This document shows, piece after piece, positions 24,135 to 33,257 of a stretch of DNA of 64,000 nt. The number at the start of each line of letters is the position of its first letter. Position 1 is the first letter of the stretch. The notes beneath the pieces were generated by a model, which saw only the letters and a program-made list of their open reading frames with translations, was not told the origin of the DNA and searched no databases. Both the position numbers and the translations under genes were made by a program. The stretch is from Hyphomicrobiales bacterium (GTDB lineage: Bacteria; Pseudomonadota; Alphaproteobacteria; Rhizobiales; Aestuariivirgaceae). The stretch lies in assembly GCA_025363755.1 (NCBI GenBank), contig JANYLQ010000050.1, positions 196,351 to 260,350 on the forward strand, given 5' to 3'.

Positions 24135-25477
24135 TTGGCTGTGCGGGCGAGGAATTTTTCCAGCCAGTGAATGTCATAATTGCCGTCAATAATATCAGGC
24201 TCATTCAACAAACGTTGGAACAATGGGATAGTCGTTTCCACGCCCTCAATCACAAATTCAGAAAGTGAGCGCTTAAGGCGCATCATGCATTCGGTTCTGG
24301 TTTTACCAAACACAATCAATTTGCCAATCAATGAATCATAATAAGGCGGAATGCGGTAACCGGAATACAAAGCAGAATCAATGCGCACCCCAAGCCCGCC
24401 CGGAAAATGCACAGCGTCAACTCGTCCGGGAGAGGGCGTGAAGGTCGCCGCATTTTCAGCATTGATGCGGCATTCAATTGCATGGCCAGAGAATGTGATG
24501 TCACTCTGCTTATATTGAAGCGAAGAACCTGAAGCGATGCGGATTTGCTCTTGCACCAGATCAAGCCCGGTGATCATTTCCGTGACGGGGTGTTCAACCT
24601 GAAGGCGCGTGTTCATTTCGATGAAATAAAATTCGCCGTCTTCATAAAGAAATTCAATCGTGCCAACGCCTTCATAATTAAGATCGGCCATGGCCTTGGC
24701 CACGCGATTGCCAATTGCATCACGCTGTGCGGAATTGAGAGCTGGGGAATGCGCTTCTTCCCAAACCTTCTGGTGACGGCGTTGTAGGGAACAATCGCGC
24801 TCACCTAAATGAACTGCGCGACCTTGCCCATCGCCCAAAACCTGCACTTCAATATGACGCGGCTTCTGCAAATATTTTTCAATGTAAACTTCGCCATTGC
24901 CAAAAGCCGCTTTGGCTTCCGATTGCGCAGTCGATACTGCGAGTTCCAATTCAGATTCGTTATTGGCAACTTTCATGCCGCGGCCACCGCCACCAGCCGT
25001 GGCTTTTATAATCACCGGATAGCCAATCGACTTTCCAACCTTTTTGGCCTCACTCAATTCCGAAACACCGCCTTCAGAACCGGGCACAACAGGAATGCCC
25101 AATGCCTTAGCCGTGCGCTTGGCTTCAATCTTGTCACCCATGGTGCGAATGTTTGCTGCTGATGGGCCGATGAATTTGATTTTATGCTCGGTCAAGATAT
25201 CAGCGAACTTGGCGTTCTCAGATAAAAATCCGTAACCCGGATGTACGGCTTCAGCGCCTGTAATTTCGCAAGCTGCAACAATCGACGCGATATTCAAATA
25301 GCTATCTTTTGCAGCAGGTGGCCCAATGCAAACACTTTCATCTGCCAGTTTAACGTGCATCGCATCAGCATCAGCGGTTGAATGAACGGCCACAGTCTGA
25401 ATGCCTAATTCGCGGCAAGCGCGCAAGACGCGAAGGGCAATCTCGCCACGATTGGCAATGAGAATTTTGTCAAACAT
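24131..25477 (-). CDS. accC: Biotin carboxylase subunit of acetyl-CoA carboxylase
   Basis: A 448-residue protein, the normal length. It has the N-terminal FDKILIANRGEIALRVLRAC, the ATP-grasp glycine loop KATAGGGGRGMKV, and EMNTRLQVEHPVTE with catalytic Glu and Arg. It carboxylates biotin on AccB with bicarbonate and ATP, the first step of fatty acid synthesis. It starts three bases after accB. The carboxyltransferase genes accA and accD are elsewhere. Confidence 0.98.
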   Translation of the reverse strand: MFDKILIANRGEIALRVLRACRELGIQTVAVHSTADADAMHVKLADESVCIGPPAAKDSYLNIASIVAACEITGAEAVHPGYGFLSENAKFADILTEHKIKFIGPSAANIRTMGDKIEAKRTAKALGIPVVPGSEGGVSELSEAKKVGKSIGYPVIIKATAGGGGRGMKVANNESELELAVSTAQSEAKAAFGNGEVYIEKYLQKPRHIEVQVLGDGQGRAVHLGERDCSLQRRHQKVWEEAHSPALNSAQRDAIGNRVAKAMADLNYEGVGTIEFLYEDGEFYFIEMNTRLQVEHPVTEMITGLDLVQEQIRIASGSSLQYKQSDITFSGHAIECRINAENAATFTPSPGRVDAVHFPGGLGVRIDSALYSGYRIPPYYDSLIGKLIVFGKTRTECMMRLKRSLSEFVIEGVETTIPLFQRLLNEPDIIDGNYDIHWLEKFLARTAK

Positions 25478-25480
25478 CGC

Positions 25481-25981
25481 CTATTCAATCACCATCAACA
25501 CTTCGCCAAATTCAACTGGCTGAGCGTTTTCGATATTCACTTTCACAACCTTGCCCGATTTTGGCGCAACGATTTGGTTCATTGTCTTCATCGCTTCAAT
25601 GATCAGGACTGTTTGACCTTCCTTAACCGTTGAACCCAGTGGAGCAAATTCGGCAGCGCCTGGCGCTGAAGAAAGATAAGCAGTGCCAACCATCGGAGAT
25701 TTGAGCGGCGTTCCGGAAATTTCGGCAGCAGCTGGAGAAACTGCCGCACCAGCCAATGGGGCAGGGGCGTGATGAGCAACAGCTTGAGGTACCGAACTTC
25801 CAACCATCATCGTCTGCTGCATTGATTTAGCGACACGAACGCGAGCACCCTTATGGTCGAGTTCAATCTCGGTCAGACCAGTTTCATTTAATATCTCGGC
25901 CAACTTGCGGATCAAACTGAGTTCACCAGATTCAATCTTTGTTTTTACGACAGGAGCCGCAGGCTTTTTCTTCGCGGGCAT
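25481..25981 (-). CDS. accB: Biotin carboxyl carrier protein
   Basis: A 166-residue protein. A Lys/Pro-rich start leads to an N-terminal helix region and an Ala/Pro-rich flexible linker (about 65-90). The biotinyl domain (about 90-166) follows, with biotinylation at the Lys of IEAMKTMNQIV. It carries carboxybiotin between AccC and AccAD. It starts two bases after aroQ and is followed by accC. Confidence 0.97.
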   Translation of the reverse strand: MPAKKKPAAPVVKTKIESGELSLIRKLAEILNETGLTEIELDHKGARVRVAKSMQQTMMVGSSVPQAVAHHAPAPLAGAAVSPAAAEISGTPLKSPMVGTAYLSSAPGAAEFAPLGSTVKEGQTVLIIEAMKTMNQIVAPKSGKVVKVNIENAQPVEFGEVLMVIE

Positions 25982-25983
25982 CT

Positions 25984-26433
25984 TTATCCCTTTCGCTTTG
26001 TCTTCAAAATGCCAGACATGCCGTCCAGCGCCAATTCATAACTTTGAACACCAAACCCACAAATCACGCCGCGGGCCACGGGTGAAATATAGCTGTGATG
26101 CCTAAAGCTTTCGCGCTTGTAGACATTGCTGAGATGAACTTCAATGGCAGGAAGACCAACAGCTTTAAGAGCGTCATGAAGTGCCACAGAGGTGTGCGTA
26201 TAAGCGCCGGCATTGATAATAATTCCGGAAGCCTTACCCCGCGCTTCATGTATCCAATTCACCAATTCGCCTTCCAGATTAGTTTGACGAAATTCAATGC
26301 TGAGGCCCAGCGCCAATGCTTTGGAATCGCAGCGCGTCTCCACATCTGCTAGAGTTTCAGCACCATAAATCTCAGGTTCCCGCGTGCCAAGAAGGTTGAG
26401 ATTGGGGCCGTTCAAAATAAAAACGTTTTCCAT
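25984..26433 (-). CDS. aroQ: Type II 3-dehydroquinate dehydratase
   Basis: A 149-residue protein of the dodecameric type II family. Conserved parts are [19 protein letters not shown] with the active-site Tyr, [15 protein letters not shown] and [18 protein letters not shown]. It dehydrates 3-dehydroquinate in the shikimate pathway. The ATG at 26433 is preferred because AAAGGG precedes it closely and the protein then begins with the usual [11 protein letters not shown]; a start eight codons upstream (26457) is also open. Confidence 0.95.
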   Translation of the reverse strand: MENVFILNGPNLNLLGTREPEIYGAETLADVETRCDSKALALGLSIEFRQTNLEGELVNWIHEARGKASGIIINAGAYTHTSVALHDALKAVGLPAIEVHLSNVYKRESFRHHSYISPVARGVICGFGVQSYELALDGMSGILKTKRKG

Positions 26434-26499
26434 TGCCCTTTTATACGCGCCCAACATAGATTCTAAAAGGAGGCGTTGATAGCTGTGGATTGCTGGAGT

Positions 26500-27255
26500 T
26501 TAACAAACTTTGCAACCACCATTGGCCCGGGTGGTGGCCAACATGGATTGCAAATTGGCAAGTTCTGTGTAGCCGGGGATCACCTTGTCGTCGATGATAA
26601 AGCCCGGTGTGCCGGTCAATGCCAAACTCTGCGCTAAGGCCTGATTCTTCCTGATCGTCGCATCGATATCAGCAACCTTCATATCAATTTTCATTTTGGC
26701 CACATCTAATCCAAGCTCCTGAGCAATCTGATCAACCACTTCAGGAGTGACCTTGCCTTCTGATGCAAACATGGCTTGGTGCAGCTCCCAATATTTGCCT
26801 TGCTTTACAGAAGCCAAAGCTGCGCGTGCTGCGTATTCCGATCCCTCACCAAAAATCGGAAACTCCTTCATCACCACACGAACATTTTTATCAGTGGCCA
26901 CAAGCGCTTGCATTTCTTTGACGCTTTTTTTGCACCAGCCACAATTATAATCCATGAACTCAACAACCGTGACGTCACCCTTCGGATTGCCGACAACAGC
27001 ATCAATAGGGTTATGAAAAATATCTTTGGCTTGCGAAGCAAGAGTGGATTTGCGCGCTGTACTAGCCGCAAGCTTGTCATTGACGTCGAGCTTATCGGCC
27101 ATGTCGCGCAAAATTTCTGGATGTTCGAGCAAATAGTCATGAACCAGTTGTTCAAATTCAGTTTTTTGCGCTGGCGAGATGCTATCGGCAAAAACGGGCG
27201 AAACGGGGCCAATTAAAAAACAAATAATAGCAATAAAACCAATGATACGGCGCAT
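26500..27255 (-). CDS. DsbA-family periplasmic thiol-disulfide oxidoreductase
   Basis: A 251-residue protein with a signal peptide (about 1-23, ending PVFA). A helical N-terminal stalk (about 28-60, EFEQLVHDYLLEHPEILRDM) leads to a DsbA-like thioredoxin fold. The active site is MDYNCGWCKKS (Cys105, Cys108), and the cis-Pro loop is LTGTPGFIID. The stalk resembles that of ScsC/BcfH-type oligomeric isomerases. It probably forms or rearranges disulfides in the periplasm. Two C-terminal cysteines (GGCKVC) are an extra possible redox pair. It stands 60 bases downstream of the BepA-like gene and may be co-transcribed. Confidence 0.9.
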   Translation of the reverse strand: MRRIIGFIAIICFLIGPVSPVFADSISPAQKTEFEQLVHDYLLEHPEILRDMADKLDVNDKLAASTARKSTLASQAKDIFHNPIDAVVGNPKGDVTVVEFMDYNCGWCKKSVKEMQALVATDKNVRVVMKEFPIFGEGSEYAARAALASVKQGKYWELHQAMFASEGKVTPEVVDQIAQELGLDVAKMKIDMKVADIDATIRKNQALAQSLALTGTPGFIIDDKVIPGYTELANLQSMLATTRANGGCKVC

Positions 27256-27314
27256 CGTAATTCCTTTTCAATTTCTTCTACAAATACCAAAGAACGAGCA
27301 ATTTGACAATTTGA

Positions 27315-28682
27315 TTACTTCTTACTCGTGAAGGTCAAAATATCATTGGCCTCAAGCCATTCTGGCGTTCCATGTTTAAAGTAATTTTGCACAGCAGTTG
27401 CCTTTTCAATCGCTAATTTCTTATCACCCGTCAACCAAGCAAATTTTGCTGTCGATAATTCAGCGCGTGGCAAATCCTTTTTCAATGCATAAGCTTGGCC
27501 TTGATATTTATAGATCGACGGCATATCGCGTTCAGTTTTTTTAGCCAATCTCAGAACATTCAGCGCCTCATCTGCGTGCGAAGAATTCTCTGTACCTAAT
27601 AGAATTTGCGCCTCTAAGACCATCAGCAAAGCATTGTTGGGCAGCAGCGCACGCGCTTTGCGAATAGAGGGAAGCCCTTGCTCGGCGCGACTGTTTTCAA
27701 GATAGGCCTGCGCTTTGAGTTCCCAAAAATAGGGGTCTTGCGGCAATTCCGCAGTCAATGTGTCGATGACAGGAATGGCATTTTTAATGTCGCCTCGCCG
27801 AAACATGGCAATGCCGCGCGCGTAACGGGCTGGCAAGGATTTGTCGGACGTTGGGTAGCGTTGAAAAACTGTCTGCGCAGAATCCATAAAGCCGGATAGT
27901 TTTGCTTGCGCCAGCTTATGACGCAGAACAAGTGCAGGGTCATCCAACTTGTCAACAAATGGTGACGCCTTAACCTTCGCTTCTAAAGTGCGAATGCGGT
28001 CAAGCGGCATCGGATGGGAGAAAAGATATGGGTCAGCTCTACTGGTCGACGCCAAAGATTCATTGGCTAAAATATTGAACAGTGTGAGCATGCCTTTGGC
28101 GCTCTGGCCAGAAGCCGCTAAATATTTCAAAGCTGATTCATCAGCCGTAGACTCCATACCGCGCTGATAAGACAGAAAACTGCGTTGGCCCAAACCTTGG
28201 GCACCCATAATGACGCCTTGGCCCGCTTTTGCAGCATCGCCATTACCAGCAGCAACGCCGCCGACCATAGCAGCAACGCCCACCAACATACCCACCAATT
28301 GCTCGGTGCTGGCTTGGGCCATAGCGCTATTCATCTTGGCCAGATGGCCACCAGCAATATGCCCACTCTCATGGGCTAAAACACCAATCACTTGGTTTGG
28401 CGTATCCGACCTTGTGATCAACCCCGTGTTGATAAAAATACGCTGACCACCCGCTACAAATGCATTGATGCGCGGATCGGCAATCAGATAAACTTTCACG
28501 GCATCAGGGTTGATGCCCGCGGCCTTAAATATAGGCCTTGAGTAAAGCCGCATCAGGCCTTCGATTTCGGCATCACGGATCAAGTTTGGGCCATCAGCGG
28601 CATGCACTTGCATGTTTACGCACAGGAGCAACAAGGCCGCCGAAACACTCGTACTCAAAATTTTTCTGAAACTGCGCATCAA
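27315..28682 (-). CDS. BepA-like M48 metallopeptidase with TPR repeats
   Basis: A 455-residue protein with a signal peptide (about 1-28, ending QVHA). The M48 domain has the zinc motif HESGH (His104, Glu105, His108) and the third ligand in GMESTADESALKYL. TPR-like helices make up the C-terminal half (about 260-440). E. coli BepA assists or degrades outer-membrane proteins such as LptD during assembly. The domain order and length match BepA/YfgC. The next minus-strand gene downstream is the DsbA-like gene, a sensible partner because LptD needs disulfides. Confidence 0.92.
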   Translation of the reverse strand: MMRSFRKILSTSVSAALLLLCVNMQVHAADGPNLIRDAEIEGLMRLYSRPIFKAAGINPDAVKVYLIADPRINAFVAGGQRIFINTGLITRSDTPNQVIGVLAHESGHIAGGHLAKMNSAMAQASTEQLVGMLVGVAAMVGGVAAGNGDAAKAGQGVIMGAQGLGQRSFLSYQRGMESTADESALKYLAASGQSAKGMLTLFNILANESLASTSRADPYLFSHPMPLDRIRTLEAKVKASPFVDKLDDPALVLRHKLAQAKLSGFMDSAQTVFQRYPTSDKSLPARYARGIAMFRRGDIKNAIPVIDTLTAELPQDPYFWELKAQAYLENSRAEQGLPSIRKARALLPNNALLMVLEAQILLGTENSSHADEALNVLRLAKKTERDMPSIYKYQGQAYALKKDLPRAELSTAKFAWLTGDKKLAIEKATAVQNYFKHGTPEWLEANDILTFTSKK

Positions 28683-28752
28683 ATCCTGCCGCGTGAACAG
28701 CCTAACTTTTCCAGTTAAAATACGGCGAGTTTGAGGCTCGCCGCTTCTCTTG

Positions 28753-31335
28753 TTAGCTGCGCTTACTCCACCAGCCGCCTTTGCGAGGCGCTGCTTCAGA
28801 CGTAACGGTGGGGGCAGGCGGCTGCCATTTGCGAATTTCCGGTTCTGGAATGAAATCCGGAATATTGATAACTACTGGAGCTGGAGCAGGGGCCATTTCA
28901 AACCGCGGTGCACGCTCGACTGGCGCCTCGCTATCTGCAGCAGTAGGACGCTCTGCACGTTCACCCCGGTCACGCCCGCCCCGGTCACGTCCAAACTTTC
29001 CGCGCTTACGGCCACCGCGTTCTCTGCTACGGCCATTTTTCTCGCCATTTTCTTTCGGCTCTGAGGCTACATTTTCTTCAGCATTAGCGCCAGCTTCTTC
29101 CGGTGCTTCCGCATAGGGTCTGTCATCAATTTCTTCTGGGCCGTTTTGACCAGATGAGGTTTGCTCGCCGTCAGCCAAAGCAGTGGCGTGACCGTTTACT
29201 TCGCCACGTTCATCACGTTTGCCACCCCGACGACCGCGACGACGACGCTTGCGACCATTATCGCGCTTGTCACCATCCTCAGATGTTTCAACGTTGCTGC
29301 TTGCAACTTCGACAACCTCGGAAGTTTCAACATCATCAGAGATTTCATCTTCAACAATTTCTTCTTCGATTTCGGGTTCCGTCGAGAAAGCTGAATCCAT
29401 CTGCACCGGTGCTGCACTCGGAATACGGCGCTTGATATTTTCACGGTCTTGCGCACGTTCAATGACGGCTTGCGGGCCCTTCACATCATCGCTTGGTTGA
29501 ACGAAGATTGAAATACCATAGGCCTGCTCAATGATCAGCAAACTGTCGCGCTTTTCATTGAGTAGATAGAAAGCAACTTCACGGGCGCACTTAACTGTCA
29601 AATTTTCTGCGCGACCTTTTTGTAAGAATTCTTCAATGTTGCGCAAAACGCCCAAGCCACAAGATGGTATCGAACGTGTAATGCCGCGGCCTTCACAATG
29701 TGGACAGGGGCGGAATGTGCCTTCAAGTAAACCTGGGCGTAAACGTTGACGTGACATTTCGAGCAAACCGAAATGTGAAATACGGCCAACTTGAATGCGG
29801 GCACGATCATTCTTGAGCGCGTCTTTCATGCGCCGTTCAACCGCCCGGTTATTGCGGTTTTCTTCCATGTCGATGAAATCGATAACAACGAGACCAGCTA
29901 AATCGCGCAAGCGGAGCTGACGCGCAATTTCATCGCAAGCTTCTAAGTTTGTCTTGGTCGCCGTGTCTTCAATATTATGCTCACGCGTAGCTTTGCCAGA
30001 GTTAATGTCGATCGCAACCAAAGCTTCAGTTTGATTGATCACAATATAACCGCCTGAAGGCAATGTAACGGATGGCGAGTATAAACCGTCCAAAATGCTT
30101 TCAACTTGGAAACGTTGAAATAGAGGGCGCGCTTCTTTATAAGGCTTCACATTCTTAGCATGTGAAGGCATTAACATCTTCATGAAGTCTTTGGCATCGC
30201 GGTAAGCAGCATCACCTTCGACAATCACTTCATCCACATCCTTGGTATAAAGATCGCGAATTGAACGCTTAATGATATTGCCTTCTTCATAGACGACACA
30301 AGGAGCAGTCGACTTTAGGGTAAGTTCACGTACCGATTCCCAAAGTCGCATCAGATAATCAAAGTCGCGCTTGATTTCAGGGCGGGTGCGCTGTGCACCA
30401 GCAGTACGCACAATAACGCCCATGCCTTTTGGCACTTCAACGTCTTTGGCAACTTCCTTCAAACGGCGACGATCACTCGCATCAGTAATTTTGCGTGAAA
30501 TGCCGCCGCCCTTGGCAGTGTTTGGCATCAACACGCAATAACGACCCGCGAGTGACATATAAGTTGTCAAAGCTGCGCCCTTATTTCCGCGTTCCTCTTT
30601 CACCACTTGCACCAACAAAATTTGGCGGCGCTTGATTACTTCTTGAATTTTATAGCGACGACGAGGTTGGCGGCGCGAACGCTGTGGAACTTCTTCCATC
30701 GCATCTTCTTCGCCAATAGTTTCAATTTTTTGGCTATCGGCGTCACCTTCGACCACTTCAAGCTCCCCACCAACGGGGGCGGCAGGCGGCGCTAGATCAT
30801 CATGATGTTCGTGCTCACCGTGCTCTTCTGCAACAACTTCTTCAGAAATATGCTCTTCAGTTTCCAAAACTGTTTCAGAAACATGCATTGGCTCTGGAGC
30901 TTGTTCAAGCGCCATTGGCTCAGCTTCGTGATGATGCTCATGATCATCATGATGTTCTTGGCCTTCTTCAGAATTTGAATCAGGCTGATTATCGATAATC
31001 GGTGGAAGGTTTTCTTCTTCATCGTCATCTTCGTCGAGTTCTGCTTCTTCCGCTTCCTGCTCAGCAATAAGCGCCATGCGGTCAGCGATCGGGATTTGAT
31101 AATAATCCGGGTGAATTTCAGCAAAAGCCAAAAATCCATGGCGGTTGCCACCATAATCCACAAATGCCGCCTGTAGCGATGGCTCTACGCGTGTGACCTT
31201 GGCGAGATAGATATTACCTTTGAGGGGAGTGCGGGAAGCGCTTTCGAAATCAAATTCTTCAAGACGGTTGCCGCGGGCCACCACAACACGGGTTTCTTCC
31301 GGTTGGCTGGCATCGATTAACATTTTCGAACCCAT
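28753..31335 (-). CDS. rne: Ribonuclease E
   Basis: An 860-residue endoribonuclease. The S1 domain (about 40-85) is interrupted by a long acidic, His-rich insert (about 91-225) and resumes near 225-265. The catalytic region has GLVVIDFIDMEENRNNRAVE and KNDRARIQVGRISHFGLLEM with the metal-binding aspartates. The zinc-link CPHC is Cys544 and Cys547. The C-terminal third is disordered, rich in Arg/Gly/Glu, with short basic RNA- or partner-binding stretches. RNase E governs mRNA decay and rRNA processing. The ATG at 31335 (MGSKML) is favoured, with AAGGA nine bases upstream; seven extra codons upstream are open. A 562-base gap upstream suggests a long leader. Confidence 0.95.
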   Translation of the reverse strand: MGSKMLIDASQPEETRVVVARGNRLEEFDFESASRTPLKGNIYLAKVTRVEPSLQAAFVDYGGNRHGFLAFAEIHPDYYQIPIADRMALIAEQEAEEAELDEDDDEEENLPPIIDNQPDSNSEEGQEHHDDHEHHHEAEPMALEQAPEPMHVSETVLETEEHISEEVVAEEHGEHEHHDDLAPPAAPVGGELEVVEGDADSQKIETIGEEDAMEEVPQRSRRQPRRRYKIQEVIKRRQILLVQVVKEERGNKGAALTTYMSLAGRYCVLMPNTAKGGGISRKITDASDRRRLKEVAKDVEVPKGMGVIVRTAGAQRTRPEIKRDFDYLMRLWESVRELTLKSTAPCVVYEEGNIIKRSIRDLYTKDVDEVIVEGDAAYRDAKDFMKMLMPSHAKNVKPYKEARPLFQRFQVESILDGLYSPSVTLPSGGYIVINQTEALVAIDINSGKATREHNIEDTATKTNLEACDEIARQLRLRDLAGLVVIDFIDMEENRNNRAVERRMKDALKNDRARIQVGRISHFGLLEMSRQRLRPGLLEGTFRPCPHCEGRGITRSIPSCGLGVLRNIEEFLQKGRAENLTVKCAREVAFYLLNEKRDSLLIIEQAYGISIFVQPSDDVKGPQAVIERAQDRENIKRRIPSAAPVQMDSAFSTEPEIEEEIVEDEISDDVETSEVVEVASSNVETSEDGDKRDNGRKRRRRGRRGGKRDERGEVNGHATALADGEQTSSGQNGPEEIDDRPYAEAPEEAGANAEENVASEPKENGEKNGRSRERGGRKRGKFGRDRGGRDRGERAERPTAADSEAPVERAPRFEMAPAPAPVVINIPDFIPEPEIRKWQPPAPTVTSEAAPRKGGWWSKRS

Positions 31336-31897
31336 GGTTCTTATTCCTTTTGGCAAGCATCAGCTGGGCTCGACCTAGGTTTCTGTCCGAATTTGAGAAA
31401 CCAGGTGAGCCTGAAGGGCTGCCTGCATAAACGGATATGCTATTCACGCCCTGTAAACATGCGAGATCCGCCAACAAACCTGTTTGGTTTGTAGATTGGG
31501 CAAATTGCGCGACAGGGTGGAACATATCCTAGTTGACCTTTTGCTCGGCAATTGCCGAACGGTTTAAACGCTTTGCCGATTGGTGCCTTCACCGAACCGG
31601 ACTTTTCAAACCTCACGGGAGGTTCTCTCATCAACGCATCTGGCAGGCTAGCTAACTAGCTCGGACACCTGGCCAACACGAAACTTTTGCTTATGCAGCC
31701 GCAAGTTGAGGCTTGAGTCTGCAATTAAGACAATCCCTTTGTAGGTGTCATAAGTGCACTTTGCAAGAGCAACCAACATATAGTGTCGCGGATAGTGCAA
31801 ATTGATTGATCCTAACCTTGGATTAACCACGCCGCCTTAGCGTCGATTTGAGACTCAAATTTAACATACCAATAGGTCGGAAAACATAATTATTTCA
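31336..31897. other. 562-bp region between rne and amiC: long rne leader
   Basis: No protein gene is supported here. Several hairpins can form, for example CAAACC/GGTTTG (31475-31491) and the CGGCAATTGCCG palindrome near 31544. Many RNase E genes have long, structured 5' leaders used for autoregulation. This gap also must hold the plus-strand amiC promoter. Confidence 0.5.
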
Positions 31898-33127
31898 ATG
31901 CGTAACATAACCCTCAAGATGCTTCGATTGTTTGTTGTGGCCGTGCTTACCGACGTTTTTTGCGCGTCATCGCATGCCCAAAACGTGATTGTTTCAGCAA
32001 CACGGGTCATCGGCACTATGCAATCCACAGTTTTTGAGGCTGACATTAGTTCATCTGTAGGTTTTAGCGCCACGGCGGTAAAGAGCCCTTACCGCGTGAT
32101 CATCGACATTGCTGATGTGAACTTCGATTTGCCAGCAGGTGCCGGTCGCAAGGCTGGAGGATTGATCAGCTCATTCCGTTATGGTTTGGTCGAAGAGCGT
32201 AAATCACGCATTGTGTTAGATGTGTCAGGCCCGGTTTTGATTGGAAAATCGCAAGTCGTTCCAGCTAAGGGCAAAAAGTCAGCCCATCTCATGGTTGAAA
32301 TTTTACCGACAACGTTGGAAAATTTTAAACTAACGTACGAGTTGGAGCATCCCCAAGATAGCTCTGTCGCGCAAACTGCAGCCATAACACCTGCTGCAGC
32401 ACCTCCTACCCAAACAACACGGGCTGATCAACGCAAAGTCATTGTGATAGACCCCGGCCATGGCGGAATCGACCCCGGTGCTGTCAGCCTTAGTAAAACG
32501 AAAGAAAAAGATGTCGTTCTTGCTTACGGCTTGGCGCTGCGTGACATATTGCAAAATTCGCCGAACTATAAAGTTGTGATGACCAGGGAAAGCGACATTT
32601 TCATCAGTCTCAATGAACGCGTGAAAATTGCTCGTGATAATAAGGCTGATCTGTTTATTGCTATCCACGCTGATACTGTTGACGAAAAGGACGTGCGCGG
32701 CACAACTCTGTATACTGTGTCAGATAAAGCAACAGATGCGGTGGCCGAAGCGCTCGCGCAAAAGGAAAATCGCGCCGACGTAATCGCTGGTATGGATCTT
32801 GGCAATCAAACTAAAACGGTTTCCGATATTTTGATAAACTTGGCACAGCGGGAGTCAAAAAATCAGGCGCTTTACTTTACAAAAAAAGCAGTGACCCAAC
32901 TCAAGTCCTTTGTGCGCTTTACCGGCAAACCTGTACGTTCAGCCGCATTTGTTGTTTTGAAGGCACCTGATGTTCCATCGGTGCTCGTTGAGCTTGGCTA
33001 TCTCAGCAACAAGGGAGATGAGGCTTTACTGAACTCTACTGAATGGCGCAGCAATATGGCGACAGCTATGGCACATTCAGTGGATGATTATTTTGGCCTA
33101 GAGATTGCAAAACTAACATCGAATTAG
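31898..33127 (+). CDS. amiC: N-acetylmuramoyl-L-alanine amidase, AmiC type
   Basis: A 409-residue protein with a signal peptide (about 1-28, ending SSHA). An AMIN domain (about 30-140) targets it to the septal wall or envelope. The Amidase_3 catalytic domain (about 180-400) has VIDPGHGGIDPGAVS (His188), FIAIHADTV and VPSVLVELGYLSN with zinc and catalytic residues. It cuts the bond between MurNAc and the stem peptide to separate daughter cells. It is followed by the PBP1A gene 130 bases on, a common order in Alphaproteobacteria. Confidence 0.95.
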   Translation: MRNITLKMLRLFVVAVLTDVFCASSHAQNVIVSATRVIGTMQSTVFEADISSSVGFSATAVKSPYRVIIDIADVNFDLPAGAGRKAGGLISSFRYGLVEERKSRIVLDVSGPVLIGKSQVVPAKGKKSAHLMVEILPTTLENFKLTYELEHPQDSSVAQTAAITPAAAPPTQTTRADQRKVIVIDPGHGGIDPGAVSLSKTKEKDVVLAYGLALRDILQNSPNYKVVMTRESDIFISLNERVKIARDNKADLFIAIHADTVDEKDVRGTTLYTVSDKATDAVAEALAQKENRADVIAGMDLGNQTKTVSDILINLAQRESKNQALYFTKKAVTQLKSFVRFTGKPVRSAAFVVLKAPDVPSVLVELGYLSNKGDEALLNSTEWRSNMATAMAHSVDDYFGLEIAKLTSN

Positions 33128-33257
33128 CAGCCGCGCCTTCGCCACAATCCAAGCCTAATTGATGCGCTCTTTTGAGGGTTTAGCACAGGCCTGAATCATG
33201 CTACGCCAAGCGATGAACCCGGAATTTCCGGGATAAGTTAAATTAAGATAGGGTGGC

